Positions 28,721 to 38,598 of a DNA stretch of 64,000 nucleotides are shown piece by piece (position 1 is the stretch's first letter; every line of letters starts with the position of its first letter). This stretch comes from Hyphomicrobiales bacterium (lineage in GTDB: Bacteria > Pseudomonadota > Alphaproteobacteria > Rhizobiales > Rhizobiaceae). The notes under the pieces were generated by a model, which saw only the letters and a list, made by a program, of their open reading frames with translations, ran no database searches and was not told the DNA's origin. A program made the translations under genes and the position numbers. The stretch is from NCBI GenBank assembly GCA_900469445.1, contig UBXM01000009.1, positions 50,323 through 114,322 on the forward strand, given 5' to 3'.

Positions 28721-29608
28721 ATGACATTGCAGTCGATGACCGGTTTTGCGCGCAGCGAAGGGGTCAGCGGGCGTAGCCGCTTCGTTTGGGAACTACGCTC
28801 CGTCAACGGCAAGGGTCTCGACGCCAGGCTTCGCCTGCCGCCGGGGCTGGAGCGACTGGAACCCGATACGCGCCGTATGATGGGCGAGGCTTTTTCCCGC
28901 GGTAATATCCAGGCATCCCTGTCGATCTCTGTCGATGAGACCCGCATGGAAGCGGTGGTCAATCGTGACGCGCTGTCCGCCGTGCTCGCCCTGCGCGAGG
29001 AACTGAAGGACGTCATCGACCCGTCGCCGCTGCGCCTCGACACGCTGATCTCGATCCGCGGCCTCGTCGATATCCGCGAGCAGGAGGATGGCGAGGATGC
29101 GCTTCTCGCCCGCGACGCAGCAATCCTCTCCGGCCTCACCACGGCTCTTGCCAACCTGAAACGCATGCGTGAGACGGAAGGTGCGGCACTCCGTGGAGTA
29201 TTGGCCGCCCATGTCGCCCGTATCGCGGAACTGACGCATATCGTCGAGACCGATCCGTCCCGTTCGCCGGAAGAAATTTCACGTCGGCTGAACCAGCAGC
29301 TCGACCAGCTCATGCAGGACAAGGCGGGGCTGGAGCGTGACCGGCTTTATGCCGAAGTCGCCCTGCTTGCGACCAAGGCTGACCTGCGCGAAGAGATCGA
29401 CCGGCTCAAGGGCCATGTGGCTGCGGTCGGCGAGCTTCTGGAAAAAGGCGGGCCGATTGGTCGCAAGCTCGACTTCCTTGCACAGGAATTTAACCGGGAA
29501 TCGAATACCATCTGTTCCAAATCCAATTCCGCTGCTGTAACGGCTGCAGGCATCGAACTGAAAGTCGTGATCGACCAGTTCCGCGAACAGGTCCAGAATC
29601 TGGAGTAG
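28721..29608 (+). CDS. YicC-family endoribonuclease / RNase adaptor
   Basis: A 295-residue protein with the YicC N-terminus MTLQSMTGFARSEG and the conserved C-terminus GRKLDFLAQEFNRESNTICS followed by KSNSAAVTAAGIELKVVIDQ. E. coli YicC cleaves or helps degrade small RNAs such as RyhB. It lies three bases upstream of gmk, the standard linkage for this family. Confidence 0.92.
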   Translation: MTLQSMTGFARSEGVSGRSRFVWELRSVNGKGLDARLRLPPGLERLEPDTRRMMGEAFSRGNIQASLSISVDETRMEAVVNRDALSAVLALREELKDVIDPSPLRLDTLISIRGLVDIREQEDGEDALLARDAAILSGLTTALANLKRMRETEGAALRGVLAAHVARIAELTHIVETDPSRSPEEISRRLNQQLDQLMQDKAGLERDRLYAEVALLATKADLREEIDRLKGHVAAVGELLEKGGPIGRKLDFLAQEFNRESNTICSKSNSAAVTAAGIELKVVIDQFREQVQNLE

Positions 29609-29611
29609 AAG

Positions 29612-30289
29612 ATGAGCCCGGTACCATCCAACCAGCCCGCCAAGACGCAAAGCAGCATTGCCCGTCGCGGGTTGATGCTGGTGCTCTCGTCTCCTTCCGG
29701 TGCCGGCAAGTCCACGATTGCCCGCAATCTTCTGGAAAACGACGCCAATCTGGAAATCTCCGTCAGCGTGACGACACGCCAGCGGCGTCCGAGCGAAATT
29801 GCCGGAAAACATTACCACTTCATCACCATTTCCCAGTTCGAGCGTATGCGCGACAGCGGCGAGCTTCTGGAATGGGCGGAAGTCCACGGCAATTTCTACG
29901 GCACGCCGCGCGACCCGGTCGAGGCGGCTATGGCCGACGGTCGCGACATGCTGTTCGACATCGACTGGCAGGGAGCCTTGCAGCTCCAGGAGAAGATGAA
30001 GGCCGACATCGTCTCGATCTTCGTCCTGCCGCCGACCATGACCGAGCTTCAGTCCCGCCTGCATCGGCGCGCGGAAGACAGTGAAGAGGTAATCCGCACC
30101 AGGCTGCTCAATTCACGTTCGGAGATCGAGCACTGGCGCGAATATGACTATGTCATCGTCAACGACGACCTTGACGAGGCCTTCCGCAACGTCAATTGCA
30201 TCGTCAATGCCGAGCGTGTCCGCCGCGACCGCCGACATGGCTTGTTCGACTTTATCGGTACGCTTCTGACCGAAGAACCGCAGCTCTGA
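29612..30289 (+). CDS. gmk: Guanylate kinase
   Basis: A 225-residue kinase converting GMP to GDP. The P-loop [10 protein letters not shown] is at about 28-37, and the [11 protein letters not shown] and [12 protein letters not shown] segments are the GMP-binding signatures. It has an N-terminal extension of about 20 residues. GGAG lies six bases before the ATG. It is translationally close to yicC. Confidence 0.96.
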   Translation: MSPVPSNQPAKTQSSIARRGLMLVLSSPSGAGKSTIARNLLENDANLEISVSVTTRQRRPSEIAGKHYHFITISQFERMRDSGELLEWAEVHGNFYGTPRDPVEAAMADGRDMLFDIDWQGALQLQEKMKADIVSIFVLPPTMTELQSRLHRRAEDSEEVIRTRLLNSRSEIEHWREYDYVIVNDDLDEAFRNVNCIVNAERVRRDRRHGLFDFIGTLLTEEPQL

Positions 30290-30294
30290 TCCGC

Positions 30295-31071
30295 TTACGG
30301 TTTACTGCCTGAAATCGCAAAACGGTGCTGAAGCGTCGAGGTAAGGCCTTTACGCGAAAGCAGCCGGATATCACGCGCCTTGCGGATGTCTTCCAGCTGC
30401 GTATCGATCTTCAGCGCGCCAAAGCCTGCACCTTCGAAAAACCTCACGGTCTCTTCCGCCCGGATGCCATTCTTGAAATGCACCTGGCTGATGATCCGCT
30501 CGTGATGCTGCCACTGTTCCGGCGTCAACAGGCTGTGACCATCCTGCTGTTTGCCGAGCAGACGGTCGAGCAGGGGCAGCAATTTCTCCAGCCAGTGCTT
30601 GCGGACGAAATCACCGTCGATGATCAGCAGGCGGCCGCCGGGCTTGAGAATCCGCAGCCAGTCGGCGAATGCCTTGTCGGGATCGGTGAGTGTCCAGACG
30701 AGATGGCGGGCGATGATGACGTCGTATGTCTCGTCGGGTTCCATCGTTTCTTCCGCATCACGGGTCAGGAATCGGATCGAGGCCTTTGCCTCGTCTGACT
30801 TGCGTCTGGCGCGGGCCATCATCGGCTCGGTAAAATCCAGTCCTGTCACTTCGAAGCCGAGGCCATGCATGAGCATCGTCATCACCCCAGTGCCGCAGGC
30901 CAGGTCGAGGGCCTTCCGGCCCTCGCCAGCACCGAGATGGCGACGGATCAGGCGACCCCAGGCTTCGATCTCCGCATGTCTGGCGATGCCATGGCCAGGG
31001 CTTGCGTCATAGGTCTGCGCCCGTGCGCTCCAGTAATCGCGGATATCGTCCTTGAGGGACCAGTTCTGCAT
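30295..31071 (-). CDS. SAM-dependent methyltransferase, last gene of the B12-controlled importer operon
   Basis: A 258-residue class I methyltransferase. Motif I is LDLACGTGVMT at 55-65, motif II the acidic LDFTEPMM, and motif IV DVIIARHLVWTLTDP. The rest resembles UbiE/Methyltransf_11 proteins and the substrate is unknown. It starts ten bases after the ABC ATPase stop, so it belongs to the riboswitch-controlled operon. Because the cargo is predicted to be a corrinoid, methylation of the cargo or a precursor is a fair hypothesis, but nothing in the sequence proves it. It does not look like a precorrin methyltransferase (CobA/CbiF) family member. Confidence 0.85.
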   Translation of the reverse strand: MQNWSLKDDIRDYWSARAQTYDASPGHGIARHAEIEAWGRLIRRHLGAGEGRKALDLACGTGVMTMLMHGLGFEVTGLDFTEPMMARARRKSDEAKASIRFLTRDAEETMEPDETYDVIIARHLVWTLTDPDKAFADWLRILKPGGRLLIIDGDFVRKHWLEKLLPLLDRLLGKQQDGHSLLTPEQWQHHERIISQVHFKNGIRAEETVRFFEGAGFGALKIDTQLEDIRKARDIRLLSRKGLTSTLQHRFAISGSKP

Positions 31072-31081
31072 CAGTCGTGCC

Positions 31082-31843
31082 TCACATCAGGAATTGGATA
31101 TGGAGACGGCCGTGATGGGCCGAGGTGGAGACATGCGCCTCGACCCCGAACACCTCGGCGATCATTTCTTCGGTGAGGATTTCCGCGGGCGTGCCGCAGG
31201 TCACGAGTTTGCCTTGCGAGAGCACGGCGATGCGGTCGCAGAAACGGGCCGCAAGGTTGAGATCATGGATGGCCACCACCGTCGTCACTGACAGATCCTC
31301 GACCAGCCGCAGGATGTCGATCTGGTGCTGGATGTCGAGATGATTGGTCGGCTCATCGAGGATAAGGACGGAAGGCGATTGCGCCAGCGCCCGGGCAAGC
31401 TGAACCCGCTGCCGCTCGCCACCCGACAGCGTATGCCAGAATTGGTCGCGACGATCGGTGAGGCCTACGCGGACAAGTGCATCCTCGACGATCTCGTCGT
31501 CGGCGCTGGTCCAGGGAGAAAGGGCGGAACGATGTGGCGTGCGCCCGAGCTTTACCACGTCGAGCACCGTGACATTCGCCTCGGTCATCGAATGCTGTTC
31601 GACGACGGCAACGCGGCGGGCGAGTTCGCGGCGGCCGAAACCGGAGATTTTGCGGCTGTCGAGCAGGACATCACCTTCGGCGGGTGCTCTGAGGCCGGCC
31701 AGCAGGCGAATGAGTGACGATTTGCCCGATCCGTTCGGGCCGATCAGTCCGAGCGTCTGGCCCGGCTCCACCGACACGGAAACGCCATCGACGATGACCT
31801 TGCGGCCGGCGAACCAGCGGACGGCATTTGCAGAAAGCGTCAT
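31082..31843 (-). CDS. ABC transporter ATPase, FecE/BtuD type
   Basis: A 253-residue ATPase: Walker A GPNGSGKSS near 35-43, signature LSGGERQRVQLARAL, Walker B VLILDEPTNHLD and the switch His in VVAIHDLNLAARF. It is of the iron-siderophore/B12 subfamily. The start overlaps the permease stop by four bases, so the two are translationally coupled. Confidence 0.93.
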   Translation of the reverse strand: MTLSANAVRWFAGRKVIVDGVSVSVEPGQTLGLIGPNGSGKSSLIRLLAGLRAPAEGDVLLDSRKISGFGRRELARRVAVVEQHSMTEANVTVLDVVKLGRTPHRSALSPWTSADDEIVEDALVRVGLTDRRDQFWHTLSGGERQRVQLARALAQSPSVLILDEPTNHLDIQHQIDILRLVEDLSVTTVVAIHDLNLAARFCDRIAVLSQGKLVTCGTPAEILTEEMIAEVFGVEAHVSTSAHHGRLHIQFLM

Positions 31844-32871
31844 GCGGCCCTCCTTGCCCGGTAGAGTATCACCGAGAAGAACGGCACGCCGACCAGCGCC
31901 GTAACGACGCCGATGGGAAGCACCTGCGGCGCGATGATGATGCGCGAGACGATATCGGCAACCACCATGAACAGCGCACCGACGAGTGCACAGGCGGGCA
32001 GCAACCGCATATGTCCCGGCCCGACGATGAAGCGCGCGGCATGCGGGATGACCAGGCCGACGAAACCGATCGCGCCGACCATGCTGACCATGGTGGCGGT
32101 CATCAGCGCCGTGACGAGAAGCAATACGACGCGCACGCGCTGCACGGCGATGCCGAGAGAACGGGCCGCGTCCTCGCCGAAGGTAAAGGCGTCGAGTGCG
32201 CGCGAATGCCAGATGCAGACGATGAGGCCTATGCTGACGACGGAGGCGGAAAGCGCCACATCCGGCCAGCGCACACCGGCGAAACTGCCAAGCAGCCAGA
32301 ACATCACGCTGCGCGCCTGCTCGGCATTGGCTGAGGTCGAGACAATATAGGATGTCAGCGCATTGAAAAGCTGCGAGGCGGCGACACCGGCAAGGATCGT
32401 GCGATCCGCCGTCTGCCGCCCGCTGGCGAGCATCACGACGAAGGCGAAGGCGAGAAGCGCACCGGCGAAAGCTCCGGCCGACAGCGAGATCGCGCCGGCA
32501 CCAAAACCGAGCAGCATGACCGAGACGGCACCTGTCGAGGCGCCTGCCGATATGCCGAGCACGTAAGGTTCAGCCAGCGGATTGCGCAGTAGCGACTGCA
32601 GGATCGCGCCGGAAAGCGCCAGTCCTGCACCGCAGAAGGCGGCAACCAGCGAGCGCGACAGGCGATAATCCCAGATCACTGCTTCCTGAATGCGCGGCAC
32701 CGGGATGGCGGTGAGGCCGAGACGGTTGGTGACAGCCGCAACCGTCGTTTCCATCGGAATGGTCATCTCACCGATCGCTACACCCGCCGTCATGGCGACG
32801 AGGAGTGCGACAAGCACGAGAAGGACGCCGGCACTGCCGGCGGCCCAGAGCCTGATGCGGGATGGGGTCAC
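31840..32871 (-). CDS. ABC transporter permease, FecCD/BtuC type
   Basis: A 343-residue protein with about ten transmembrane helices. RNPLAEPYVLGISAGASTGA, AAFCGAGLALSGAILQSLLR and GFVGLVIPHAARFIVG are the FecCD signatures. A single gene presumably forms the homodimeric channel. It overlaps both the binding protein (4 bases) and the ATPase (4 bases). The riboswitch upstream favours a corrinoid over ferric siderophore as cargo. Confidence 0.93.
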   Translation of the reverse strand: MTPSRIRLWAAGSAGVLLVLVALLVAMTAGVAIGEMTIPMETTVAAVTNRLGLTAIPVPRIQEAVIWDYRLSRSLVAAFCGAGLALSGAILQSLLRNPLAEPYVLGISAGASTGAVSVMLLGFGAGAISLSAGAFAGALLAFAFVVMLASGRQTADRTILAGVAASQLFNALTSYIVSTSANAEQARSVMFWLLGSFAGVRWPDVALSASVVSIGLIVCIWHSRALDAFTFGEDAARSLGIAVQRVRVVLLLVTALMTATMVSMVGAIGFVGLVIPHAARFIVGPGHMRLLPACALVGALFMVVADIVSRIIIAPQVLPIGVVTALVGVPFFSVILYRARRAA

Positions 32872-33881
32872 TTCAACAATCCAAAACGTTCGAGGGACGC
32901 GGCAACGGTCTCCAAGCCGGTGATCGTGCGGATTGTCGGGTTCATTGCCTGTGCGTCCATTTCGACGATATGGCCTTTTTCGACGGCTTCGAGCTTGCTG
33001 ACGACGGGATCAGTGGCAAGGAATTTCTTCTTCACCGCCGGATCGTCTGCACCTTGTGTGCGCCGGTCCATCGTGCCGATGACGATGACTGTCGGATCGT
33101 CCGCCGCAATCGCTTCCCAGCCGACCAGCGGCCATTCCTGTTCGGAAGCGATGATGTTCTTGGCGCCAAGCACTTGCGTGATGTAACCGGAAGCGCCGTT
33201 CTTGCCGGCCATCCAGGCATCGCCTGCCACCTCCGGCGACGAGAACCAGTAGGCGAGGCTGACATTTTTCGCCTTGTCGGCGACACGGGTGCGCACAGCC
33301 GCTTCGCGGGCCTTGATCTCCGCGATCAGCTTTTCGCCGCGCTCCGCCACGTCGAAGACGCGCGAAAGTTCGTCGATCTCCTGATAGAGAAGGTCCATCG
33401 AGAACATCTTCTTTCGGCTGCCGTCGGAAACGCTGTTGTCGGTTACAACGCAATCGGTCGGCGAGACATAGCTCGGCACACCGAGATCGGAAAACTGCTG
33501 GCGTGTTCCAACACGTCCCTGCGGTCCGACAGAAGTGAGGAACTGAGCCGCGATGAAATCCGGTTCGCGTGCCACGACAGCCTCGAAATTCGGCGTGTTG
33601 GCGGCGATGCGATGCACCTTTTCATTGTCGCCGGCAAGCTCCGGCAGAACCGGCGACACCCAGATGGCGCTGCCGGCCATGCGGTCGGCAAGACCCAGCA
33701 TCAGCAGGATCTCGCTGCTGTTCTGGCCGAGACCTACGGCACGTTGCGGGGCTTTTTCGATGACGACATTCGAACCACAATTTTCGATCGTCAGCGGGTA
33801 GCTGGTCGGGGCGGCGAGCGCGATGGATGGCAAGGCGGTGAGGGGAAGCGCAAGAAGAGCGGCGATCAGGCCGTATTTCAT
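32868..33881 (-). CDS. ABC transporter periplasmic binding protein, copy 2
   Basis: A 337-residue TroA-like (Peripla_BP_2) protein with a signal peptide ending at about ALA-AP, residue 23. The opening SYPLTIENCGSNVVI and the segments PLVGWEAIAADDP and MDAQAMNPTIRTI are shared with copy 1. The ATG at 33881 (MKYGLIAALLALPLT) is right since the longer frame has no signal-like start. The four-base overlap with the permease suggests this copy is the stoichiometric partner. Cys residues in ENCG and TDCVV are conserved in both copies. Confidence 0.9.
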   Translation of the reverse strand: MKYGLIAALLALPLTALPSIALAAPTSYPLTIENCGSNVVIEKAPQRAVGLGQNSSEILLMLGLADRMAGSAIWVSPVLPELAGDNEKVHRIAANTPNFEAVVAREPDFIAAQFLTSVGPQGRVGTRQQFSDLGVPSYVSPTDCVVTDNSVSDGSRKKMFSMDLLYQEIDELSRVFDVAERGEKLIAEIKAREAAVRTRVADKAKNVSLAYWFSSPEVAGDAWMAGKNGASGYITQVLGAKNIIASEQEWPLVGWEAIAADDPTVIVIGTMDRRTQGADDPAVKKKFLATDPVVSKLEAVEKGHIVEMDAQAMNPTIRTITGLETVAASLERFGLLK

Positions 33882-33960
33882 GTCCTGTCCTTTCGGATGA
33901 TGGATGAGATGCCGGAGAGACACCGCCCGGCCATGTGGCGGGCGGTGCAGGCGGCACGAC

Positions 33961-34980
33961 CTAGTTCGCAAGTCCGAAGGAGCGGATGCCCTCAGCCAGT
34001 GTCTCGATGCCGTCGATCGTGCGGATCGTCGGGTTCATCGACTGCGCGTCCATCATCACGAAGCGCTTGTTCTTGACCGCGTCGAGCTGGCTGACGACCG
34101 GATCATTTTCGAGGAAGGAGGTTTTGACCGCCGGATCGTCGGCGGCATAACGGCGACGGTCCATGGTGGCGATGACGATTACGGCTGGGTTGGCCTGCGC
34201 AATCGTTTCCCAGCCGACCAGCGGCCATTCCTCTTCCGTCGTCACGACATTCGTCGCGCCGAGTGTCTTCAGGATATAGGCCGGTGCGCTGTTCTTGCCG
34301 GCAATGAAGGCATCGCCCTTGGTTTCCTTGCTGGAGAACCAGAAGACGATCGGCATGTTCTTCGCTTCCGCGCCCTTGATCGAGGCGACGGCGGCGGCTT
34401 CACGCGCCTTGATGTCGGCGATCAGCTTGGTCCCGCGATCCTGGATGTCGAAGATTTCGGCAAGCTCGGCGATCTCCTGATAGATCAGGTCCATCGTGAA
34501 CAGTTCCTTGCGCACGCCATCGCCGCCATCGACATTGGTCTTGGCGACGCAATCGGCCGGCGAGATATAGGTGTTGACGCCGATATCCGAGAACTGTTCG
34601 CGCTTGGCGACGGAGCCCATCTCGCCGACATGCCACTCGAATTCGGCGGCAACCAGGTCCGGCTCGAGCCCGACGATCGACTCGAAACTCGGATCATTGT
34701 CGGCAAGCCGTTTGATCTTCGCATTCGCCTCGGCATATTGCGGCAGCACGGGGCCGACCCAGACGGCCGTGCCGGCGACCTTGTCCGCCAGTCCGAGCGA
34801 ATAGAGCACCTCGGTCATGCCCTGACCGATGGAGGCGATCTTCGCCGGCGCCTTGTCGAAGGTCACCTTCTGTCCGCAGTTTTCAACCGTCAGCGGATAG
34901 CTGGTCGAGGCTGCGAATGCCGTTGCGGGAAGTGCGGCGGTGGAGACCGCAAGAAGTGCGGCGATCAAGCCGAGTTTCAT
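33961..34980 (-). CDS. ABC transporter periplasmic binding protein, copy 1
   Basis: A 339-residue paralogue of the following gene with the same layout: signal peptide MKLGLIAALLAVSTAALPAT, SYPLTVENCGQKVTF, ADCVAKTN, WPLVGWETIAQANP and MDAQSMNPTIRTIDG. It is the first gene after the cobalamin riboswitch, 79 bases before copy 2. The pair is a tandem duplication that has diverged in the N-lobe. Two binding proteins could widen the range of corrinoids or related chelates captured by one channel. Confidence 0.9.
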   Translation of the reverse strand: MKLGLIAALLAVSTAALPATAFAASTSYPLTVENCGQKVTFDKAPAKIASIGQGMTEVLYSLGLADKVAGTAVWVGPVLPQYAEANAKIKRLADNDPSFESIVGLEPDLVAAEFEWHVGEMGSVAKREQFSDIGVNTYISPADCVAKTNVDGGDGVRKELFTMDLIYQEIAELAEIFDIQDRGTKLIADIKAREAAAVASIKGAEAKNMPIVFWFSSKETKGDAFIAGKNSAPAYILKTLGATNVVTTEEEWPLVGWETIAQANPAVIVIATMDRRRYAADDPAVKTSFLENDPVVSQLDAVKNKRFVMMDAQSMNPTIRTIDGIETLAEGIRSFGLAN

Positions 34981-35134
34981 GTCCTGTCCTTTCGAAAGAA
35001 ATGGCTTTGCCGGGATGAAAGGCAGGACGATGCAGGACCGCGATTGCAGCCTGTATCAAAATGGCGGGCGACGGGGTCGCTTGCGTCATAACAGTCTCCC
35101 TGCCGGAACACCTCGTCCGGTATTGGTTAGGCCT

Positions 35135-35290
35135 CAAGCTGACGGCAGGTCTCCTGACTCGCGGCTCCAACGCCCTTGCGTCTCCTTCCCGGTCCAATGA
35201 CCAGTGGCTGTGACGAAAGGCTCACCGCTTACAGTTGCGAGGGCAGTCGCGGGCTCGGTCCAAAGACTTCACCGCGTTCCCTTTTCATCT
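35135..35290 (-). promoter_or_regulatory. Cobalamin (B12) riboswitch upstream of the importer operon
   Basis: On the minus strand the order is GGGAACGCGGTGAAG, then CTCGCAACTGTAAGCGGTGAG, then CACAGCCACTGG, GGGAAGGAGACGC and AGTCAGGAGACCTGCC (the B12 box). These are the conserved blocks of the class I riboswitch in the right spacing. It ends about 155 bases before the first binding protein gene. In the known mechanism, bound adenosylcobalamin lowers expression of the genes downstream. Confidence 0.92.
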
Positions 35291-35409
35291 GCGAATGCAG
35301 AACCGTAGCGTGTCCTTGATAGGAGACGCGCCAAAGCTTGTCCAGTGAACTTGCGTGATGAGGCCGCCTCCACCGCGACGGCTTGACAGCGCCTCAATCA
35401 CATGTTGAC

Positions 35410-35427
35410 GTAATAGTATAACGTTAC
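35410..35427. promoter_or_regulatory. Zur-like inverted repeat before the COG0523 gene
   Basis: GTAATAGTATAACGTTAC, an imperfect AT-rich palindrome 23 bases before the ATG of the GTPase. Rhizobial Zur boxes are AT-rich palindromes around TATAAC, so this is a candidate, based on resemblance and on the frequent Zur control of COG0523 genes. No zinc uptake genes are adjacent to strengthen it. Confidence 0.4.
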
Positions 35428-35450
35428 GACTATCGCAATGGACCTGTGTA

Positions 35451-36656
35451 ATGAAAAACAAGCTTCCCGTAACCGTGCTTTCCGGCTTTCTCGGAGCCGG
35501 CAAAACCACCATGCTCAACCATATTCTCGCCAACAGGCAAGGGCTGCGCGTCGCCCTGATCGTCAACGACATGAGCGAGGTGAATATCGACGCGGCCCTC
35601 GTGCGTGATGGGGGCGCCAATCTGTCGCGCACCGAGGAACAGCTGGTGGAGATGACCAATGGCTGCATCTGCTGCACTTTGCGCGACGATCTCCTGAAAG
35701 AGGTGCGCGCGCTCGCGGAACAGGGCCGTTTCGATTACCTCCTGATCGAATCGACCGGCATTGCCGAGCCGCTACCCGTCGCCACGACCTTCGATTTTCG
35801 CGACGAGGACGGCCACAGCCTGTCGGACATATCGAGGCTGGACACGATGGTGACCGTCGTCGATGCCGCCAATCTTCTGAATGATTACGGTTCAGCCGAC
35901 TTTCTTGCCGATCGCGGCGAGACCGCAGGCGAGGGGGATGATCGCACGATCGTCGATCTGCTGGTCGAGCAGATCGAATTCGCCGATGTGGTGGTCTTGA
36001 ACAAGATCGCAACGGCGACACCCGAGGAGCGCGACGCCGCGCGAAAAATCATCGTGGCGCTCAACCCGGATGCGAAGCTGATCGAAACGGATTTCGGCCA
36101 GGTCGATTTGAAGCAAGTGCTGGGGACCGGCCGTTTCGATATCGAAAAGGCGGAACAGCATCCGCTCTGGTTCAAGGAACTGCACGGCTTCAAGGATCAT
36201 GTGCCGGAAACGGAGGAATACGGTATCCGCTCCTTCGTCTACCGCGCCCGCCAGCCCTTCGATCCGGCAAAATTCCAGCATTTCATCGACAGGTCATGGC
36301 CGGGTGTGGTGCGTGCCAAGGGCTTTTTCTGGCTCGCGACGCGGCCGCATTTCGTTGGCGAGATCAGCCAGGCGGGGGCGTTGGTGCGCACGGGCCGGAT
36401 GGGGCTGTGGTGGTCGGCCGTGCCAAAGCAACGCTGGCCGCAGACACCGGAATTTGCCCAGATGATGAAACCCTATCTGGATCCCGTCTGGGGTGATCGG
36501 CGGCAGGAAATCGTTTTCATCGGTGCCGATCCGATGGACGAGCAAAGAATCCGGGCGGAACTGGATAGCTGTCTGGTCGATACGCCGGCTTTCACGCCCG
36601 AACGCTGGACGAACCTGCCAGATCCCTTCGTCAGCTGGGAACGCAAGGCATCATGA
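35451..36656 (+). CDS. COG0523 (CobW/ZNG1-like) metallochaperone GTPase
   Basis: A 401-residue G3E GTPase. Walker [10 protein letters not shown] spans 12-20, the metal-binding GCICC motif is 71-75 (Cys72, Cys74, Cys75), ESTGIAEP follows the second GTPase motif, and NKIA stands in for NKxD. The C-terminal CobW_C domain starts near residue 260. Members deliver zinc or cobalt to target enzymes. The divergent B12 importer suggests cobalt; the AT-rich Zur-like box suggests zinc. I consider zinc slightly more likely. The Shine-Dalgarno sequence is weak. Confidence 0.88.
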   Translation: MKNKLPVTVLSGFLGAGKTTMLNHILANRQGLRVALIVNDMSEVNIDAALVRDGGANLSRTEEQLVEMTNGCICCTLRDDLLKEVRALAEQGRFDYLLIESTGIAEPLPVATTFDFRDEDGHSLSDISRLDTMVTVVDAANLLNDYGSADFLADRGETAGEGDDRTIVDLLVEQIEFADVVVLNKIATATPEERDAARKIIVALNPDAKLIETDFGQVDLKQVLGTGRFDIEKAEQHPLWFKELHGFKDHVPETEEYGIRSFVYRARQPFDPAKFQHFIDRSWPGVVRAKGFFWLATRPHFVGEISQAGALVRTGRMGLWWSAVPKQRWPQTPEFAQMMKPYLDPVWGDRRQEIVFIGADPMDEQRIRAELDSCLVDTPAFTPERWTNLPDPFVSWERKAS

Positions 36657-36691
36657 GCTGACGAGGCGATGAGCGTCCCGGCCGACGCGCC

Positions 36692-37537
36692 TTAAAGCGC
36701 GTTGGCCAGAGCCACGAATTCCGCGACCGAAAGCGTCTCGGCGCGGCGTTGCGGATCGATGCCCACCTTGTTGAGCAGGACTTCACCGCCGACCGGCTTG
36801 AGGCTCTGTCGCAGCATCTTGCGGCGCTGGCCGAAGGCGGCCTGGGTGATGCGTTCGAGTTTGTTGACGTCACAGGGCAGGGGATTGGCCTTTGGCGTCA
36901 GGTGGACGACGGTGGACGTCACCTTCGGCGGTGGCGAAAAGGCCTGCGGCGGTACGTCGAACACCATATGGGAATCGGTCCTCCAGCCGCAGATGACGCC
37001 GAGCCGGCCGTAATGATCGTCCTCTTCGTCGGCGACGATCCGCAATCCCACTTCCTTCTGGAACATCAGCGTCAGGCTTTCCCAGAAGGGAGGCCATTTT
37101 CCATCTGCCGGAAGCAGCCAGTTGAGCAGCAGTTGCGTGCCGACATTATAGGGCAGGTTGGCGATGATCTTCACCGGCCCGCCCTCGGCTTTTTCCGCAG
37201 CGAGAGCAGCGAAATCGGTCTGCAGCGCGTCGCCCTCGATGACTTCCAGCCGGCCGGGATAATAATCCGACACTTCGGCAAGCACCGGCAGTGCCCGCGC
37301 ATCGCGCTCGACAGCAATCACCTTCTTGGCGCCGAGTGCCAGGATGGAGCGTGTGAGACCGCCCGGACCCGGGCCGACTTCGAACACGGTCACGCCTTCG
37401 AGCGAACCTGCCGAACGGGCGATCTTCTGGGTGAGGTTCAGGTCGAAGAGAAAGTTCTGGCCGAGCGACTTCTTTGCATCCAGGCCATGGCGCTGGATGA
37501 CGTCGCGAAGCGGAGGAAGACCGTCGAGCGTTGCCAT
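36692..37537 (-). CDS. rsmA: 16S rRNA dimethyladenosine transferase
   Basis: A 281-residue methyltransferase (KsgA) that dimethylates two adjacent adenines near the 3' end of 16S r[26 protein letters not shown] (SAM site) and NLPYNV (catalytic motif IV) are present. The ATG shares one base with the pdxA stop (TGATG), so it is coupled to pdxA, the common proteobacterial order. Confidence 0.96.
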   Translation of the reverse strand: MATLDGLPPLRDVIQRHGLDAKKSLGQNFLFDLNLTQKIARSAGSLEGVTVFEVGPGPGGLTRSILALGAKKVIAVERDARALPVLAEVSDYYPGRLEVIEGDALQTDFAALAAEKAEGGPVKIIANLPYNVGTQLLLNWLLPADGKWPPFWESLTLMFQKEVGLRIVADEEDDHYGRLGVICGWRTDSHMVFDVPPQAFSPPPKVTSTVVHLTPKANPLPCDVNKLERITQAAFGQRRKMLRQSLKPVGGEVLLNKVGIDPQRRAETLSVAEFVALANAL

Positions 37538-38577
37538 CAGACGGTTACACCGAATGCTGGGGTGGCTGCTTCCTTGTTCGCCGCCAGTTGTGCTGCAAGC
37601 TTCAGCGCTTCGACAAGGCTCGTCTCGCGTGCCACGCCCTGACCGGCAATGCCGAAGGCGGTGCCGTGATCGGGCGATGTGCGGATGAAGGGCAGGCCAA
37701 GCGTGACATTGACGGATGTGTCAAAGCCGAGCGCCTTGGCCGGGATCAGCGCCTGATCGTGATACATGCAGATCGCGACGTCATAACGGGCGCGCGCTTC
37801 ATCATGGAACATCGTGTCTGCCGGCAGCGGCCCGAACACATGCAGGCCCTCTTCGCGCAGCCTGACGATGGCGGGATGGATGATCTCCTGATCCTCGCGG
37901 CCGATCGCGCCGTCTTCGCCCGCATGCGGGTTGATGCCTGCCACCGCAATGCGCGGCTTGGCTATGCCGAAGCGGTTCCTGAGATCGTCATTGGTGACGC
38001 GGCAGGTCTCGACGATCAGATCTTCCGTCAGCGCCGCCGGGACGTCCTTGAGCGGAATATGGATGGTCACAGGGATGGCGCGCAGTTTCGGGCCCGCAAG
38101 CATCATCACCGGAAGGAAGGAGCGCTTCGTTGCCTTCGCCGCAAGATCGGCAAGAAATTCCGTATGGCCGGGAAACTTGAAGCCGGATTGATAGAGCACC
38201 GATTTCGCGATCGGATTGGTCACGACTGCCGAGGCACGGCCTGAAAAGCAGAGGTCGACTGCGGTTTCGATCGCCGAAATCGTGCCGCGCGCCGTTGCCA
38301 CATGCGGCTCGCCTGCGGCCACTTCGACACCCGAGGAAATGGCAAGCACGGGAATGGCGTGATCGAAGACCGATGCCGCCGTCTCCGGACTTGCTTCCCG
38401 CACGGGTACGTCAAGCTCGAGCAAGGCTGCGCGAGATTTCAGGACGTCCGGATCGCCAATGAAAAGGAAAGGCGGCAAGCCGCTCTCCCGCCGCGCCGCC
38501 CATGCAGCCAAGGTGATGTCCGGGCCGATCCCTGCGGGATCGCCCTGGGTCAGTGCAAGCGGGCGATCGGGCGCCAT
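37537..38577 (-). CDS. pdxA: 4-hydroxythreonine-4-phosphate dehydrogenase
   Basis: A 346-residue NAD-dependent enzyme of pyridoxal phosphate synthesis. [10 protein letters not shown] at 12-21 is the family start. The metal-binding histidines lie in [23 protein letters not shown] and the conserved [10 protein letters not shown]. It sits between the surA-like gene (21-base gap) and rsmA. Confidence 0.95.
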   Translation of the reverse strand: MAPDRPLALTQGDPAGIGPDITLAAWAARRESGLPPFLFIGDPDVLKSRAALLELDVPVREASPETAASVFDHAIPVLAISSGVEVAAGEPHVATARGTISAIETAVDLCFSGRASAVVTNPIAKSVLYQSGFKFPGHTEFLADLAAKATKRSFLPVMMLAGPKLRAIPVTIHIPLKDVPAALTEDLIVETCRVTNDDLRNRFGIAKPRIAVAGINPHAGEDGAIGREDQEIIHPAIVRLREEGLHVFGPLPADTMFHDEARARYDVAICMYHDQALIPAKALGFDTSVNVTLGLPFIRTSPDHGTAFGIAGQGVARETSLVEALKLAAQLAANKEAATPAFGVTV

Positions 38578-38598
38578 GAAAACTCCGGAATGCTTTGA

